Below, piece by piece: positions 48,785-57,257 of a stretch of DNA of 64,000 nt. A program made the translations under genes and the position numbers. The notes below the pieces were generated by a model that had not been told where the DNA came from, made no database searches, and saw nothing but the letters and a program-made list of their open reading frames with translations. The DNA lies in contig JAKFUF010000010.1 in the NCBI GenBank assembly GCA_021732845.1, positions 94,324-158,323 of the forward strand, read 5' to 3'. Within the stretch, counting starts at the first letter, position 1, and every line of letters starts with the position of its first letter. Source of the DNA: Planctomycetaceae bacterium (GTDB lineage: Bacteria > Planctomycetota > Planctomycetia > Planctomycetales > Planctomycetaceae).

Positions 48785-49714
48785 TCATGCCAGATGCTTG
48801 GCAAAGCAAGCCTTGGTTCGCTGCCACATCGCTTCCGACAACACGTGGCCGACGTTCTCAATGAAGTATGTGAACTTGTCTTCGGCGTGCATGCTCTCGT
48901 AGGCCCGCGCGATGGTCTGCACACCCTTGCGGACTTCATCAATCGGGCTGCCTCCATCGGTCTCGCCAAAGTTCAGATGCAGCGCCCGGGGAGCAATAAG
49001 GGCGGCGATGTCCGGAGTGTCTCCGTGGGGATAGATGCCGGGGATGAAGTTCGGGAAGCAGTGCAGCATGTGCTCGCGGTGAATGCCGGCGTAAGTTGGC
49101 AGGCAGCAGTTGCCCACCAGACACTTCAGCCGTGGCTCCCACGGACCAACGAGCCACGTGTGCGTGGAACCCATTGAGTGACCGTAACAGCCCAGCTTGT
49201 CGCCACGAACCTCCGGGCGGCTGACCAGATAATCCACCGCCCGCCGCATATCGAGAATGTTCTTCCAGGCCATGCACTTGCCGGCCACCACATACCGCAG
49301 GAACTCGAACCGCTCGTAATTCCCGCCCTTCAGTTTCCCCGCGGGATCCTGCCGCTCTTCAAAGCAGAGCGCGTCCGGGCAGAGGACGACATACCCCTCC
49401 TTGGCGAGAGCCACGCCGGTGTGATGCATCTTGTCGAACCCCAGCCCCGCCGGTTCCGACTTCCCCTTCTCATACTGCCCGGCATGCTGGTGCCACACAC
49501 AGATCCCCGGCGCGGGGTGCTGTGCATTAATCCCATCAGGAATCAGCAGCATGGCCGGAATGGCATCGCCCGGCTCGGCGTCGTAGTACACCGACTCAAT
49601 CCGATACCCCTCCTTGCGAATCGTCTCCCTGACCCGTGGCTTCAAATCACACGGCTCCGGCCACGGACCACCCAACCCCGCCAGCAGTCGTTCCCGAAAA
49701 TCCATCGCGGCCAT
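48785..49714 (-). CDS. Alpha/beta hydrolase, acetylxylan-esterase/dienelactone-hydrolase-like
   Basis: The 309-residue protein has an alpha/beta hydrolase core with nucleophile motif GHSMGS (GCYGHSMGSTHTWLVGPW), and probable acid and His in FGETDGGSP and IENVGHVLSEAMW. It lacks a signal peptide. The ATG at 49714 has GAGAGGA nearby. It lies 15 bases downstream of the DUF4375 gene on the minus strand, so the two are probably one operon. Confidence 0.75.
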   Translation of the reverse strand: MAAMDFRERLLAGLGGPWPEPCDLKPRVRETIRKEGYRIESVYYDAEPGDAIPAMLLIPDGINAQHPAPGICVWHQHAGQYEKGKSEPAGLGFDKMHHTGVALAKEGYVVLCPDALCFEERQDPAGKLKGGNYERFEFLRYVVAGKCMAWKNILDMRRAVDYLVSRPEVRGDKLGCYGHSMGSTHTWLVGPWEPRLKCLVGNCCLPTYAGIHREHMLHCFPNFIPGIYPHGDTPDIAALIAPRALHLNFGETDGGSPIDEVRKGVQTIARAYESMHAEDKFTYFIENVGHVLSEAMWQRTKACFAKHLA

Positions 49715-49729
49715 GAGACGGTCCTCTCC

Positions 49730-50446
49730 TCAAGGTTCATCATGCAGGTCTTGAATGCCACACGTCTCTCGCAGCCACCGATTGCAGATTTCGTCAAATT
49801 GCGGAGTTTCCGGAAAGCTTGGCATGAGCCGGTCATCAATTTCGACGAATGGGTCAAAATCGTCGCGCGTCTCGCCCGGAAACTTGGACAAGAAGTCCTG
49901 CCGCTCTTCTCGTGATCGCGGAAACTTTTCGCCGAAGACCGCCATTGCCTCACGCAGGCAGGAGGCCACTTGTGGCTGGCCCGTGCGTTCGAACCATTCC
50001 ACCATCTCTGGCGCAAATTTTCCGGTGTCGTTGGTGAAGAACTGATGCAGGCCACCGTTCTCGATGTCACTTCTTCCGTACTTGGCGGCGGCCAGCAACT
50101 GGATGTCGCGGGGAAGCCTGCTGAGCGTTGGGTCGTAGCCCTTGTCAGTCCAACCCAGGAAAGCATCCTTCGCATGAATAATCTGCCAGCGGGCATGGAA
50201 TGCCCACCACGTTTGTGGCAGTTGCTCCACTTCAGAAATCAATCTCCCCCGGTCCTCCCCCGAAGATTCTTCGATTTTCTTGAAGAGTTCCCGCTCAGGG
50301 TCACCGTTCTTTTCGTCAAAGATTTCCTTCAGCAAATCGCGTCGCGCGATGGCAGTTTGCCATACGGAGACATAGTGGGCCAGCGTCACCCCAATGACGG
50401 CGAACACGGCAAAAACGACGAGCTTTTGCAGAAAGTTGGAATTCAC
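49730..50446 (-). CDS. DUF4375 (DMP19-like) protein with membrane anchor
   Basis: The 238-residue protein has an N-terminal membrane segment (LVVFAVFAVIGVTLAHYV) and a C-terminal DUF4375 domain (SDIENGGLHQFFTNDTGKF, with EMVEWFERTGQPQVASCL). DUF4375 domains occur in proteins of unknown role. It starts at GTG 50446. The hydrolase follows directly. Confidence 0.6.
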   Translation of the reverse strand: MNSNFLQKLVVFAVFAVIGVTLAHYVSVWQTAIARRDLLKEIFDEKNGDPERELFKKIEESSGEDRGRLISEVEQLPQTWWAFHARWQIIHAKDAFLGWTDKGYDPTLSRLPRDIQLLAAAKYGRSDIENGGLHQFFTNDTGKFAPEMVEWFERTGQPQVASCLREAMAVFGEKFPRSREERQDFLSKFPGETRDDFDPFVEIDDRLMPSFPETPQFDEICNRWLRETCGIQDLHDEP

Positions 50447-50987
50447 ATGCGGACCCTTGCCACTCCGGCATTGGTCATTGATTCATTGGTCATTGTGACA
50501 TTCCCCGCTCATTTCCACTCCGGATGTGTCTTCAAAAAAGTCTCCGCCATCTGGTTCCGCATCTTTTCCTGGAGCTGCGGCGTCATGATGCTCGAATGGT
50601 CTTTGCCGGGCGTGATGGCTGCGAGAATGTGATTTGACCTGAGGGAAGTGGTGGCGTGCCTACATTCGTGATGGGATTGTAGCCCGTTGAACTCTGAACA
50701 TCGATTGAAAACTTCCTGACTCCCTGACTCCAACTTTTTCCATGTTTGTCGAAAGGGGTGAAAAAACCTGGCTCGCAGTGGTGGCGACATTCGCGATACT
50801 TCCTTTGTCTTACGAAGGAGATCGAAGAATGGAAGCTCCCAAACGAACCCGGTCGTGTCATCGCGAACGTCCGCATCAGGGGATGGAGTACTGCACTCCG
50901 GCGGTTTACAGTGGCGAAGAGACGGTTCCGGGAGCCACGCCTCGGAGGTGAAGCATGTTTTCTGTCTAGACAATGGGGTCCACTTCA
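50447..50987. other. Intergenic region, no convincing gene
   Basis: Open frames here (for example minus-strand 50509-50988) lack similarity and show frame-random composition. A 25-codon minus-strand ORF starting ATGACGCCGCAGCTCC at about 50585 could be a small gene, but nothing supports it further. Confidence 0.4.
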
Positions 50988-51848
50988 ATGCGAACTTTCT
51001 TCTGCGCCTTGGTTTTGACGCTCTTTGGTTTGGCGAATCTCCGCGCCAAAGAGGCCGCGGTGATTTCCCCCGCCACCCGCGACGATCGCGGTTTCCTCAT
51101 TCATGAGGTCGAATCGCCCTTCCAGTCTGGTTCCACTCAAATTCGCGTGCTGACGCCGGACGAACCAGAAGCCGGAACCGCTGAAACCAAGAAACAATAT
51201 CGAGTCGTCTACGTCCTGCCGGTTGAAGCCGGCGTGGAAAAGCGCTACGGCGATGGGCTGCTTGAGATTCAGAAGCTGGATCTGCACAACAAGTTTCAGG
51301 CGATCTTTGTCACCCCCACGTTTTCGCACCTTCCCTGGTACGCGGACCATCCGACCGACACGGGAATTCGCCAGGAGAGCCACTTCGTCAAGGTGGTGAC
51401 TCCGTTTGTGGACGGGAACTATCCGGTTCTTGCCAAGACCGAGGGGCGACTGCTGCTGGGGTTCAGCAAATCCGGCTGGGGAGCCTGGTCCCTGATGCTG
51501 CGGCACCCACGGATGTTTCACAAGGCGGCGGCCTGGGATGCACCGATGACGATGGATCAGCCCGGCCCCTTCGGCAGTGGTCCCATCTTTGGCACGCCGG
51601 CGAATTTTGCCGACTACCGCATCAGCCAGTTGCTGTCGGTTCGAGCCGCGGATCTGCAGCAGCAGAAGCGACTGTTTTTGCACGGTTATGGCAATTTCCG
51701 GCAGGCACATGAACAGACTCACGCCCTATTGGACTCTCTGCGGATTGCTCATGCCTATCAACAGGGCCCCGCCCGAAAACACGACTGGCACAGCGGCTGG
51801 GTGCCGGAAGCCGTCGAGTGGCTGCTGAGCCGCGAAGAGTCGGAATGA
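50988..51848 (+). CDS. Secreted esterase-like alpha/beta hydrolase
   Basis: The 286-residue protein has a signal peptide (FFCALVLTLFGLANLRAKE) and an esterase fold with nucleophile region LLLGFSKSGWGAWSLML. The catalytic acid and His may be in the HGYGN and DWHSGW regions. The family is esterase D/feruloyl-esterase-like. The substrate is unknown. The ATG at 50988 is chosen over 50973 for signal-peptide fit. Confidence 0.7.
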   Translation: MRTFFCALVLTLFGLANLRAKEAAVISPATRDDRGFLIHEVESPFQSGSTQIRVLTPDEPEAGTAETKKQYRVVYVLPVEAGVEKRYGDGLLEIQKLDLHNKFQAIFVTPTFSHLPWYADHPTDTGIRQESHFVKVVTPFVDGNYPVLAKTEGRLLLGFSKSGWGAWSLMLRHPRMFHKAAAWDAPMTMDQPGPFGSGPIFGTPANFADYRISQLLSVRAADLQQQKRLFLHGYGNFRQAHEQTHALLDSLRIAHAYQQGPARKHDWHSGWVPEAVEWLLSREESE

Positions 51849-51995
51849 CCGGCCCTGTTGCAGTTTGCAGGCGAGAGTCGCACACGTCCCCAGAATCGCA
51901 GACTTGAGGGAATCTTCCCTGTTCCTCAAGTTTCCCCTCGAAACCTGCCGATAAGGAGACTTGCAGCGGTTCTGTTCCCTGGGATCTGTGTCGAC

Positions 51996-52835
51996 ATGCG
52001 GCCCGAGCAATTCGCCGAGGTGATTTCCAACTGCCGGGCGCAGGCGGCCCTCCTGGCGGAGTCGCTGAACCAGTGCTTCGACACGAAGTACGAGCTGGAG
52101 TTCGGCCTGGAGATGCCGCTGGAGTCGGCGGCGGCCCAACTGGACATGCCGGGCCTGCTGGTGGGCATTGCCGTGGGGAGCAGTGCCTTTCTGCTGGCGC
52201 TCCCTGCCGAACTGCTCCCGCCGTGGCACAAGGCTCCCAATGCCAGCCAGGCGTCGCGGCTCGCGACGCTGGCGATGGAATGGTCGCTCAATTGCCCGCC
52301 GCTGGACATGGAAGCGGGCGAGTCCACCACCTGCAAGTCGGGAGAACTCTGGAAGACGATCCAGAGGTGTGGCCCGCTGCCAGACGCCCTGGGAGTGCCC
52401 TGTGCGGTCTCGGGCGAACACGCACAAATATGGCTGGTTGGGCCGGTGAGCAGCATGCCCAGCGAGCAGGCCGCGGCATCGGGCGAGGCGGAACCAGAGG
52501 CCGAGGCCCGCGGGCCGCGGTCCTATCCCAGCCCTCCGCCCTCCGCCCGTCCCGCGGCGCCAGATGAGCCACGGGTCAACCGGATCTTGAAGCTGCCGGT
52601 GACTCTGATCGTGCAGTTGGCCCACAAGCGGATCGAACTGGGGCAGCTTCAGTCGCTGTCCCCCGGGGCACTGGTCACCTTCGACAAGTCCTGCGAAGAG
52701 CTGCTGGAACTGTATGTCAACAACAGCCTGTATTGCCGGGGCGAGGCGGTTAAAGTTGGCGAGAAATTTGGCTTGAAAGTGAACGAAGTCTCGTCGCCGC
52801 AGCGGCGGCTGCAAAGCCTGATCGGGAAGTCGTAG
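51996..52835 (+). CDS. Orphan SpoA (FliN/FliM C-terminal)-domain protein
   Basis: The 279-residue protein has an N-terminal domain of about 170 residues, a Pro/Glu/Ala-rich linker (about 155-190) and a C-terminal SpoA domain: ILKLPVTLIVQLAHKRIELGQ, LSPGALVTFDKSCEELLELYVNN and GEAVKVGEKFGLKV. SpoA domains form the flagellar switch and type III secretion sorting platform (FliN, YscQ). No flagellar gene is in the window, so its partner is unknown. Confidence 0.75.
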   Translation: MRPEQFAEVISNCRAQAALLAESLNQCFDTKYELEFGLEMPLESAAAQLDMPGLLVGIAVGSSAFLLALPAELLPPWHKAPNASQASRLATLAMEWSLNCPPLDMEAGESTTCKSGELWKTIQRCGPLPDALGVPCAVSGEHAQIWLVGPVSSMPSEQAAASGEAEPEAEARGPRSYPSPPPSARPAAPDEPRVNRILKLPVTLIVQLAHKRIELGQLQSLSPGALVTFDKSCEELLELYVNNSLYCRGEAVKVGEKFGLKVNEVSSPQRRLQSLIGKS

Positions 52836-52869
52836 CGACCGGTCAATCTTACCTTTCAACGGGTGCCCC

Positions 52870-53928
52870 ATGGCTGAACCTGCCGCCCCTCCCGAAGAAC
52901 CGTGGCTCAACGTGCTGGGCTCGCGCGATCTGCCCAACTGGCTGGCGAACGAGCAGATCAGCCTCGCTTTTACCACCTATCAGGCGGGAAAACTGTTCCT
53001 GCTGGGGCGGCACCCCGACGGGCGGCTGGCCACGTTCGAACGCACCTTTCCCCGCTGCATGGGACTGTGGGCGGATGGCCAGACCATCTGGATGAGTTCG
53101 CAGTACCAGATCTGGAGACTCGAGAACGGCCTGCAGCCGGGCCAGCTCTACCAGGGTGCCGACAGGCTGTACATCCCGCGCGTGGGCTACACGACGGGCG
53201 ACCTGGATGTGCATGACCTGTCGATTGAAGTCGACGGGCGGGTGGTGTTCGTCAACACCCGCTTTGGCTGCCTCGCCACCCTGAGCGAGCGCAACAGCTT
53301 TAAGCCGTTGTGGAAGCCGCCGTTTTTGAGCCGCCTGCTGCCTGAGGACCGGTGCCATTTGAACGGGATGGCGCTGGTGGAAGGCCGGGCAAAGTATTTC
53401 ACGGCGGTTTCGCAGAGCGATGTGGCCGATGGCTGGCGCGACCGGCGGCGTGACGGTGGCTGCATCATCGACTGCCAAAGCAGCTCGATCGTGGCGACAG
53501 GGCTGTCGATGCCCCATTCACCGCGGTTTTACCAGGGCTACTTGTGGGTGCTGAATTCCGGCACGGGCGAACTCGGCTACATCGACATTGCCAAGGGCAA
53601 GTTCGAGCCGGTCACGTTCTGCCCCGGTTATCTGCGGGGGATGACATTCTCCGGCGACTACGCCATCGTCGGTCTCTCGCGACCCCGCCACGACGCCACC
53701 TTCGGCGGACTGGATTTGGACGACAGGCTCGCGAGCCACAACGCCGATGCGCAGTGCGGCCTGCAGATCATCGACCTGCACAGCGGCTCGGTCAGCCACT
53801 GGCTGCGGCTGGAGGGGGTCGTGACCGAACTCTACGACGTGGTCACGCTGCCAAACGTGACGCGGCCGATGGCCCTTGGCTTCAAGACCGATGAGATCCA
53901 GCGGCTGATCACGATGGATGAAATGTAG
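52870..53928 (+). CDS. TIGR03032 family protein
   Basis: The 352-residue protein matches the TIGR03032 pattern: LPNWLANEQISLAFTTYQAG followed by KLFLLGRHPDGRL, FPRCMGLW, WRLENGLQPGQLY, DVHDLSI, CHLNGMAL and WVLNSGTGELGYID. The repeats suggest a beta-propeller. The function of the family is unknown. It starts 34 bases after the SpoA gene and is probably co-transcribed with it. Confidence 0.8.
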   Translation: MAEPAAPPEEPWLNVLGSRDLPNWLANEQISLAFTTYQAGKLFLLGRHPDGRLATFERTFPRCMGLWADGQTIWMSSQYQIWRLENGLQPGQLYQGADRLYIPRVGYTTGDLDVHDLSIEVDGRVVFVNTRFGCLATLSERNSFKPLWKPPFLSRLLPEDRCHLNGMALVEGRAKYFTAVSQSDVADGWRDRRRDGGCIIDCQSSSIVATGLSMPHSPRFYQGYLWVLNSGTGELGYIDIAKGKFEPVTFCPGYLRGMTFSGDYAIVGLSRPRHDATFGGLDLDDRLASHNADAQCGLQIIDLHSGSVSHWLRLEGVVTELYDVVTLPNVTRPMALGFKTDEIQRLITMDEM

Positions 53929-54468
53929 TGCGACCCGGCGGAGGTGAGTTCCGTGGGGATGCGGAGTGAATTCTGGCTCCCCACCGAGTTTACCGCGGAG
54001 GTTGCCGGGCCTATGCACTACGCCACGGGTGGTGCCGTTTGAACCTAGCGGCAAGGCGCAAGCCGTCCGGTGATGGATTTCCCCGCTTCGCGTGGGTCGT
54101 CACCGGAGGGCTTGCGCCCAACCTTTTGAAGGTGCATTGTCGTGAAAAACACCGAGAATTCGGGACTTTAGCGTCTTTCGACGCTGGATCCAGGTGGCCG
54201 GACTCTTCAGAAAGCCCGGAGTTTCCCGTTGTTTTCACACCTTCAAAAGGCTGGGCTTGCGCCCTTCCGCTATAATGGATTTGAATAGGGGCTGCCGTCA
54301 GCGGCGTGGTGTCGCCTCTCGCTCCGCGAGAGGCCGCAGGCGCGGACAGGCAGCGTTGCGCGTGATTCACTCGGCTCGGGGGCGGGCAGATGCCATTCCA
54401 CTCTAGACTTGTCTAGTGCAGAGGCCCGAATCCACTGAGGCAAGCTCGGTGGGGATGCGCCGTTTTGC
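53929..54468. repeat. Gene-poor region with several foldback repeats
   Basis: An inverted pair is visible with one mismatch: CCAACCTTTTGAAGGTG at 54118-54134 and its complement at 54237-54253, each flanked by a GGGCTTGCGCCC-type string. CAAGCCGTCCGGTGA and TCACCGGAGGGCTTGCGCC near 54060-54120 belong to the repeat also seen at 6110-6145, 21455-21485 and 34205-34235. TCTCGCTCCGCGAGAG near 54318 and TCTAGACTTGTCTAG near 54403 are further short palindromes. No gene is seen. Confidence 0.7.
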
Positions 54469-55359
54469 TTACAACAGCCCGTAGACCTTCAATGACTGGG
54501 CGAGCTTTTGTTCCTCGGCGGCGGTCAGGGGGGTGAGCGGCAGGCGAATGTCGCCGGTGTCGCGGCCCAGCATTCGCATGGCGGCCTTGATGGGGATCGG
54601 GTTGGTGGAGAGCCCGAGCATGTCGCGGCAGAGCGGGAACAGCTTGAGATGCAGGCGGCGGGCTTCGGCCAGGTTGCCGGCGTCAAACGCCTTGACCATC
54701 TCCTTGACGTCGCGGGGGACGATGTTGCCCACGACGGAGACCACGCCGCGGCCGCCCAGGGACATCAGGGGCAGCGTCAGGCTGTCGTCGCCCGACAGGA
54801 CCGTGAGGTTGCTGCCGGACAGGATGTGAGAGGCCTGATCCATCGAGCCGGTGGATTCCTTGATCCCCACGATCGTGGGGAGCTCCGCCAGCCGGACGAT
54901 GGTCTCGGGCTCCATGTTCTTGGCCGAGCGGCCGGGAATGTTGTACAGGATGATCGGCAGGTCGACGCTGTCGGCGACCGCCTTGAAGTGCTGAAAGAAC
55001 CCTTCCTGGGTGGGCTTGTTGTAGTACGGGGTGACGATCAGCGCCGCTGTCGCACCAGCCTTCTTCGCCGCCTTGGTCAGCCGCACCGCTTCGGAGGTGC
55101 TGTTGGAGCCAGTGCCGGCCATCACCTTGATCCGGCCGGCCGCCTGTTCGCAGACGAGCGAGACGACGCGCTCGTGCTCGTCGTGGGACAGGGTCGGGCT
55201 CTCGCCGGTGGTGCCACAGGGGCTCACGCAGTCGGTGCCCTGCTCGACATGCCAGTCGACCAGTTTCCGCAGCGCGGCTTCGTCCACGGCACCGTCGCGG
55301 AACGGGGTCACGAGAGCCACGGTCAGGCCGGCAAACTGTTCACCTTTGGTCGCGGTCAT
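54469..55359 (-). CDS. dapA: 4-hydroxy-tetrahydrodipicolinate synthase
   Basis: DapA condenses pyruvate with aspartate semialdehyde in lysine and diaminopimelate synthesis. The 296-residue protein has the GTTGES motif, the catalytic Tyr in [16 protein letters not shown], the Schiff-base Lys in [10 protein letters not shown], and LYNIPGRS. Length and start (ATG 55359) fit the family. It stands alone on the minus strand between a repeat-rich gap and a dehydrogenase gene. Regulation is not evident. Confidence 0.95.
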   Translation of the reverse strand: MTATKGEQFAGLTVALVTPFRDGAVDEAALRKLVDWHVEQGTDCVSPCGTTGESPTLSHDEHERVVSLVCEQAAGRIKVMAGTGSNSTSEAVRLTKAAKKAGATAALIVTPYYNKPTQEGFFQHFKAVADSVDLPIILYNIPGRSAKNMEPETIVRLAELPTIVGIKESTGSMDQASHILSGSNLTVLSGDDSLTLPLMSLGGRGVVSVVGNIVPRDVKEMVKAFDAGNLAEARRLHLKLFPLCRDMLGLSTNPIPIKAAMRMLGRDTGDIRLPLTPLTAAEEQKLAQSLKVYGLL

Positions 55360-55438
55360 GTCAGAGTCTTCTGGGAATGGATCCGTAGGGTGTGTGGAAC
55401 GAGCTGCGAGTTCAGGTCGAATTTATGGGCTCAAATAA

Positions 55439-55473
55439 TTTCAAATTTCAGATTTCAGATTTCACAGTAAGAT
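55439..55473. repeat. AT-rich dispersed repeat copy
   Basis: On the minus strand it reads CTTACTGTGAAATCTGAAAT and continues with CTGAAATTTG. It lies between dapA and the dehydrogenase gene and is the same family as 62341 and 62709. Confidence 0.7.
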
Positions 55474-55553
55474 TTCTTTCTGCGAAACGTGATTGAAGCG
55501 GCGAATGGCATCCTGACACAGACCTCAGCCGGGAATTCGACACAGACCGGCAG

Positions 55554-55582
55554 CGCTGAAATTTGAGAGTTGAAATTCGTCT
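55554..55582. repeat. AT-rich dispersed repeat copy (short)
   Basis: The copy reads GCTGAAATTTGAGAGTTGAA on the plus strand. It is just past the stop codon of the dehydrogenase gene and lacks the TTACTG end. Confidence 0.5.
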
Positions 55583-55586
55583 CAGG

Positions 55587-56504
55587 TCAGCGTTTCTTCC
55601 AGTCGATGCCGGCCATCTTGGCCAGGGCCAGTTCGAGGCTGTGGGTTCCGTCGCGGCCGTGGCCCTGGGCTTTGACCGCCAGGTACAACTGGTGGGAGAG
55701 CGCCAGGCCGGGCAGGGACAGACCCATCCGTTTGGATTCGTCGAGGGCGATGCCCATGTCCTTGATGAAGTGTTCGACAAAGAAGCCGGGATCGAAATTG
55801 TTGTTCATGATCCGCGGGCCGAGGTTGGACAGCGACCAGCTTCCGGCAGCGCCGCTGCCGACCGACTGCAGCACGGTGGGCAGGTCGAGACCTGCCTTGT
55901 AACCGTACAGCAGGGCTTCGCAGACTCCGATCATGTTGGTGGCGATCAAAATCTGGTTGACCATTTTGGTGTGCTGGCCGGCACCGGGACCGCCTTGATG
56001 GACGATCGTTTTGCCCATCGCGTTCCAGCAGGGGGCCAGGGCATCGACGACCGCTTTGTCGCCGCCCAGCATGATCGACAGCCGGGCCTCTTTCGCCCCC
56101 ACGTCTCCCCCGGACACCGGAGCGTCGATGCTCTGCACCCCTTTAGCCTTCGCCGCTTCGGCAATTTCGACGGCCAGCGACGGTTCGCTGGTGGTCATGT
56201 CGACCAGCACCGTTCCGGCCTTGGCACCCGCCAGGGCTCCGTCTTTTCCGAGAAAGACTTCCCGCACATCGCTGGGAAAGCCGACAATGGCAAACACCAC
56301 ATCCGAGGCCTTGGCGACCGCCGCGGGACTGTCGCCCCAGGCCGCGCCGCGCGACAGCAACGCCTCCGCCTTTTCTTTGCGGCGGTTGTAGACGGTGAGC
56401 GAAAACCCGGCGCTGAGCAAATGCCCGGCCATGCTGGAGCCCATCACTCCAGTGCCAATCCAGCCCAGTTTCGTTTGACCGGGAACAATCGCGGAAATGC
56501 TCAT
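55587..56504 (-). CDS. Beta-hydroxyacid dehydrogenase (tartronate semialdehyde reductase/HIBADH family)
   Basis: The 305-residue NAD(P)-dependent protein has the dinucleotide motif [16 protein letters not shown], the substrate motif [19 protein letters not shown], and the catalytic-Lys region [20 protein letters not shown]. The family includes GarR and 3-hydroxyisobutyrate dehydrogenase; the substrate cannot be told. The ATG at 56504 starts [17 protein letters not shown], and a longer frame upstream lacks similarity. Confidence 0.88.
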   Translation of the reverse strand: MSISAIVPGQTKLGWIGTGVMGSSMAGHLLSAGFSLTVYNRRKEKAEALLSRGAAWGDSPAAVAKASDVVFAIVGFPSDVREVFLGKDGALAGAKAGTVLVDMTTSEPSLAVEIAEAAKAKGVQSIDAPVSGGDVGAKEARLSIMLGGDKAVVDALAPCWNAMGKTIVHQGGPGAGQHTKMVNQILIATNMIGVCEALLYGYKAGLDLPTVLQSVGSGAAGSWSLSNLGPRIMNNNFDPGFFVEHFIKDMGIALDESKRMGLSLPGLALSHQLYLAVKAQGHGRDGTHSLELALAKMAGIDWKKR

Positions 56505-56674
56505 CGGGAAGAGGATCGAGGAGGTTGGGATGGCGGGGACCGCATCGCCGGCACAGCGCCAGCTTGGGCTGCCAGTATATCGCGCGGGAGACGTCACGTC
56601 ACGGTTGGCAGCGACAGTCGACAGTCGACAGTCTTAGTCTTAGTCTTGGGCAGGGCTGGCCAGTTTTTCAACAA

Positions 56675-56769
56675 ATCAGCCGGAACGCGTTAGCGTCCAA
56701 TTCCCGAGCTGGCGCGATCACTGCTTTTGTCGCGCGGTCGGAACCGGGGCCTAACGGCCTCCGGCTGAT
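56675..56769. repeat. 95-bp palindromic mini-element with 10-bp terminal inverted repeats
   Basis: The ends are ATCAGCCGGA (56675-56684) and TCCGGCTGAT (56760-56769), followed inward by ACGCGTTAGCG and GGCCTAACGGCC. It shares the AGCCGG...GCGTTAGCG motif with the element at 6400 and 40942. Its right end supplies the last codons and stop of the M41-like gene (stop at 56751). Confidence 0.75.
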
Positions 56770-57257
56770 TCCCGGGCCGACTTGGTGGCGTGTTCAAACA
56801 GATGCCGCGCGGCGCGGCCGCTGATGGTTGTCTCCCGCAGCAATTCCGCCGCGACCTGCTCAATGGCGAGCCACATTCCCGGCTGTTCCAGCAGATGCTC
56901 GGTTTTGCTCAACATGCGGCGTTCGAGCTTTTCCACCTGCCGTTCGCTGCCGCCCCTGAGCCGCGTATAGGCCCGGACCCCGCGCAGATCCTCGGACGCC
57001 CCTGCCAGATTATACACACCCGTGAGCCGCGCTTCCGCCACCAGGCCGGCCAGAAGGATGAGAATCTCGGTTTCGACGATATCGCTGGACGGACGGAACG
57101 TCCCCTTCTTCAGCTCGCAGTGCCCCAGCCGCTGGAGCTTCGGCTCGATGCTGACGCGCTGCACGGGACGCCCCAGGGCGAGCGCCACGACGGCATGTCC
57201 CGCCTCGTGCCACGCGGTTGCAGTTTCGGCAGGAGTGTTTGTCATGCAACGGCTCAT
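56751..57257 (-). CDS. Standalone M41-like (FtsH peptidase domain) metalloprotease
   Basis: The 168-residue protein has the HEAGH zinc-binding motif at residues 17-21 (AWHEAGHAVVA) and the M41-type third-ligand Asp at residue 90 in ASEDLRGVRAYTRL. A helical tail follows. The AAA+ ATPase and membrane parts of FtsH are absent. The ATG at 57257 overlaps the kinase stop codon as TGATG, with GGAG just upstream, so translation is probably coupled. ATG 57245 is an alternative. Its C-terminal codons come from the mini-element at 56675-56769. Confidence 0.75.
   Translation of the reverse strand: MSRCMTNTPAETATAWHEAGHAVVALALGRPVQRVSIEPKLQRLGHCELKKGTFRPSSDIVETEILILLAGLVAEARLTGVYNLAGASEDLRGVRAYTRLRGGSERQVEKLERRMLSKTEHLLEQPGMWLAIEQVAAELLRETTISGRAARHLFEHATKSARESAGGR

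Noticed and set aside
50509..50988. 159-residue minus-strand ORF
   Set aside because: No family resemblance and irregular composition; kept only as an intergenic note.
56605..56650. Short tandem strings (CGACAGT and CTTAGT, about three each)
   Set aside because: Too short and too few for a defined repeat; probably slippage.
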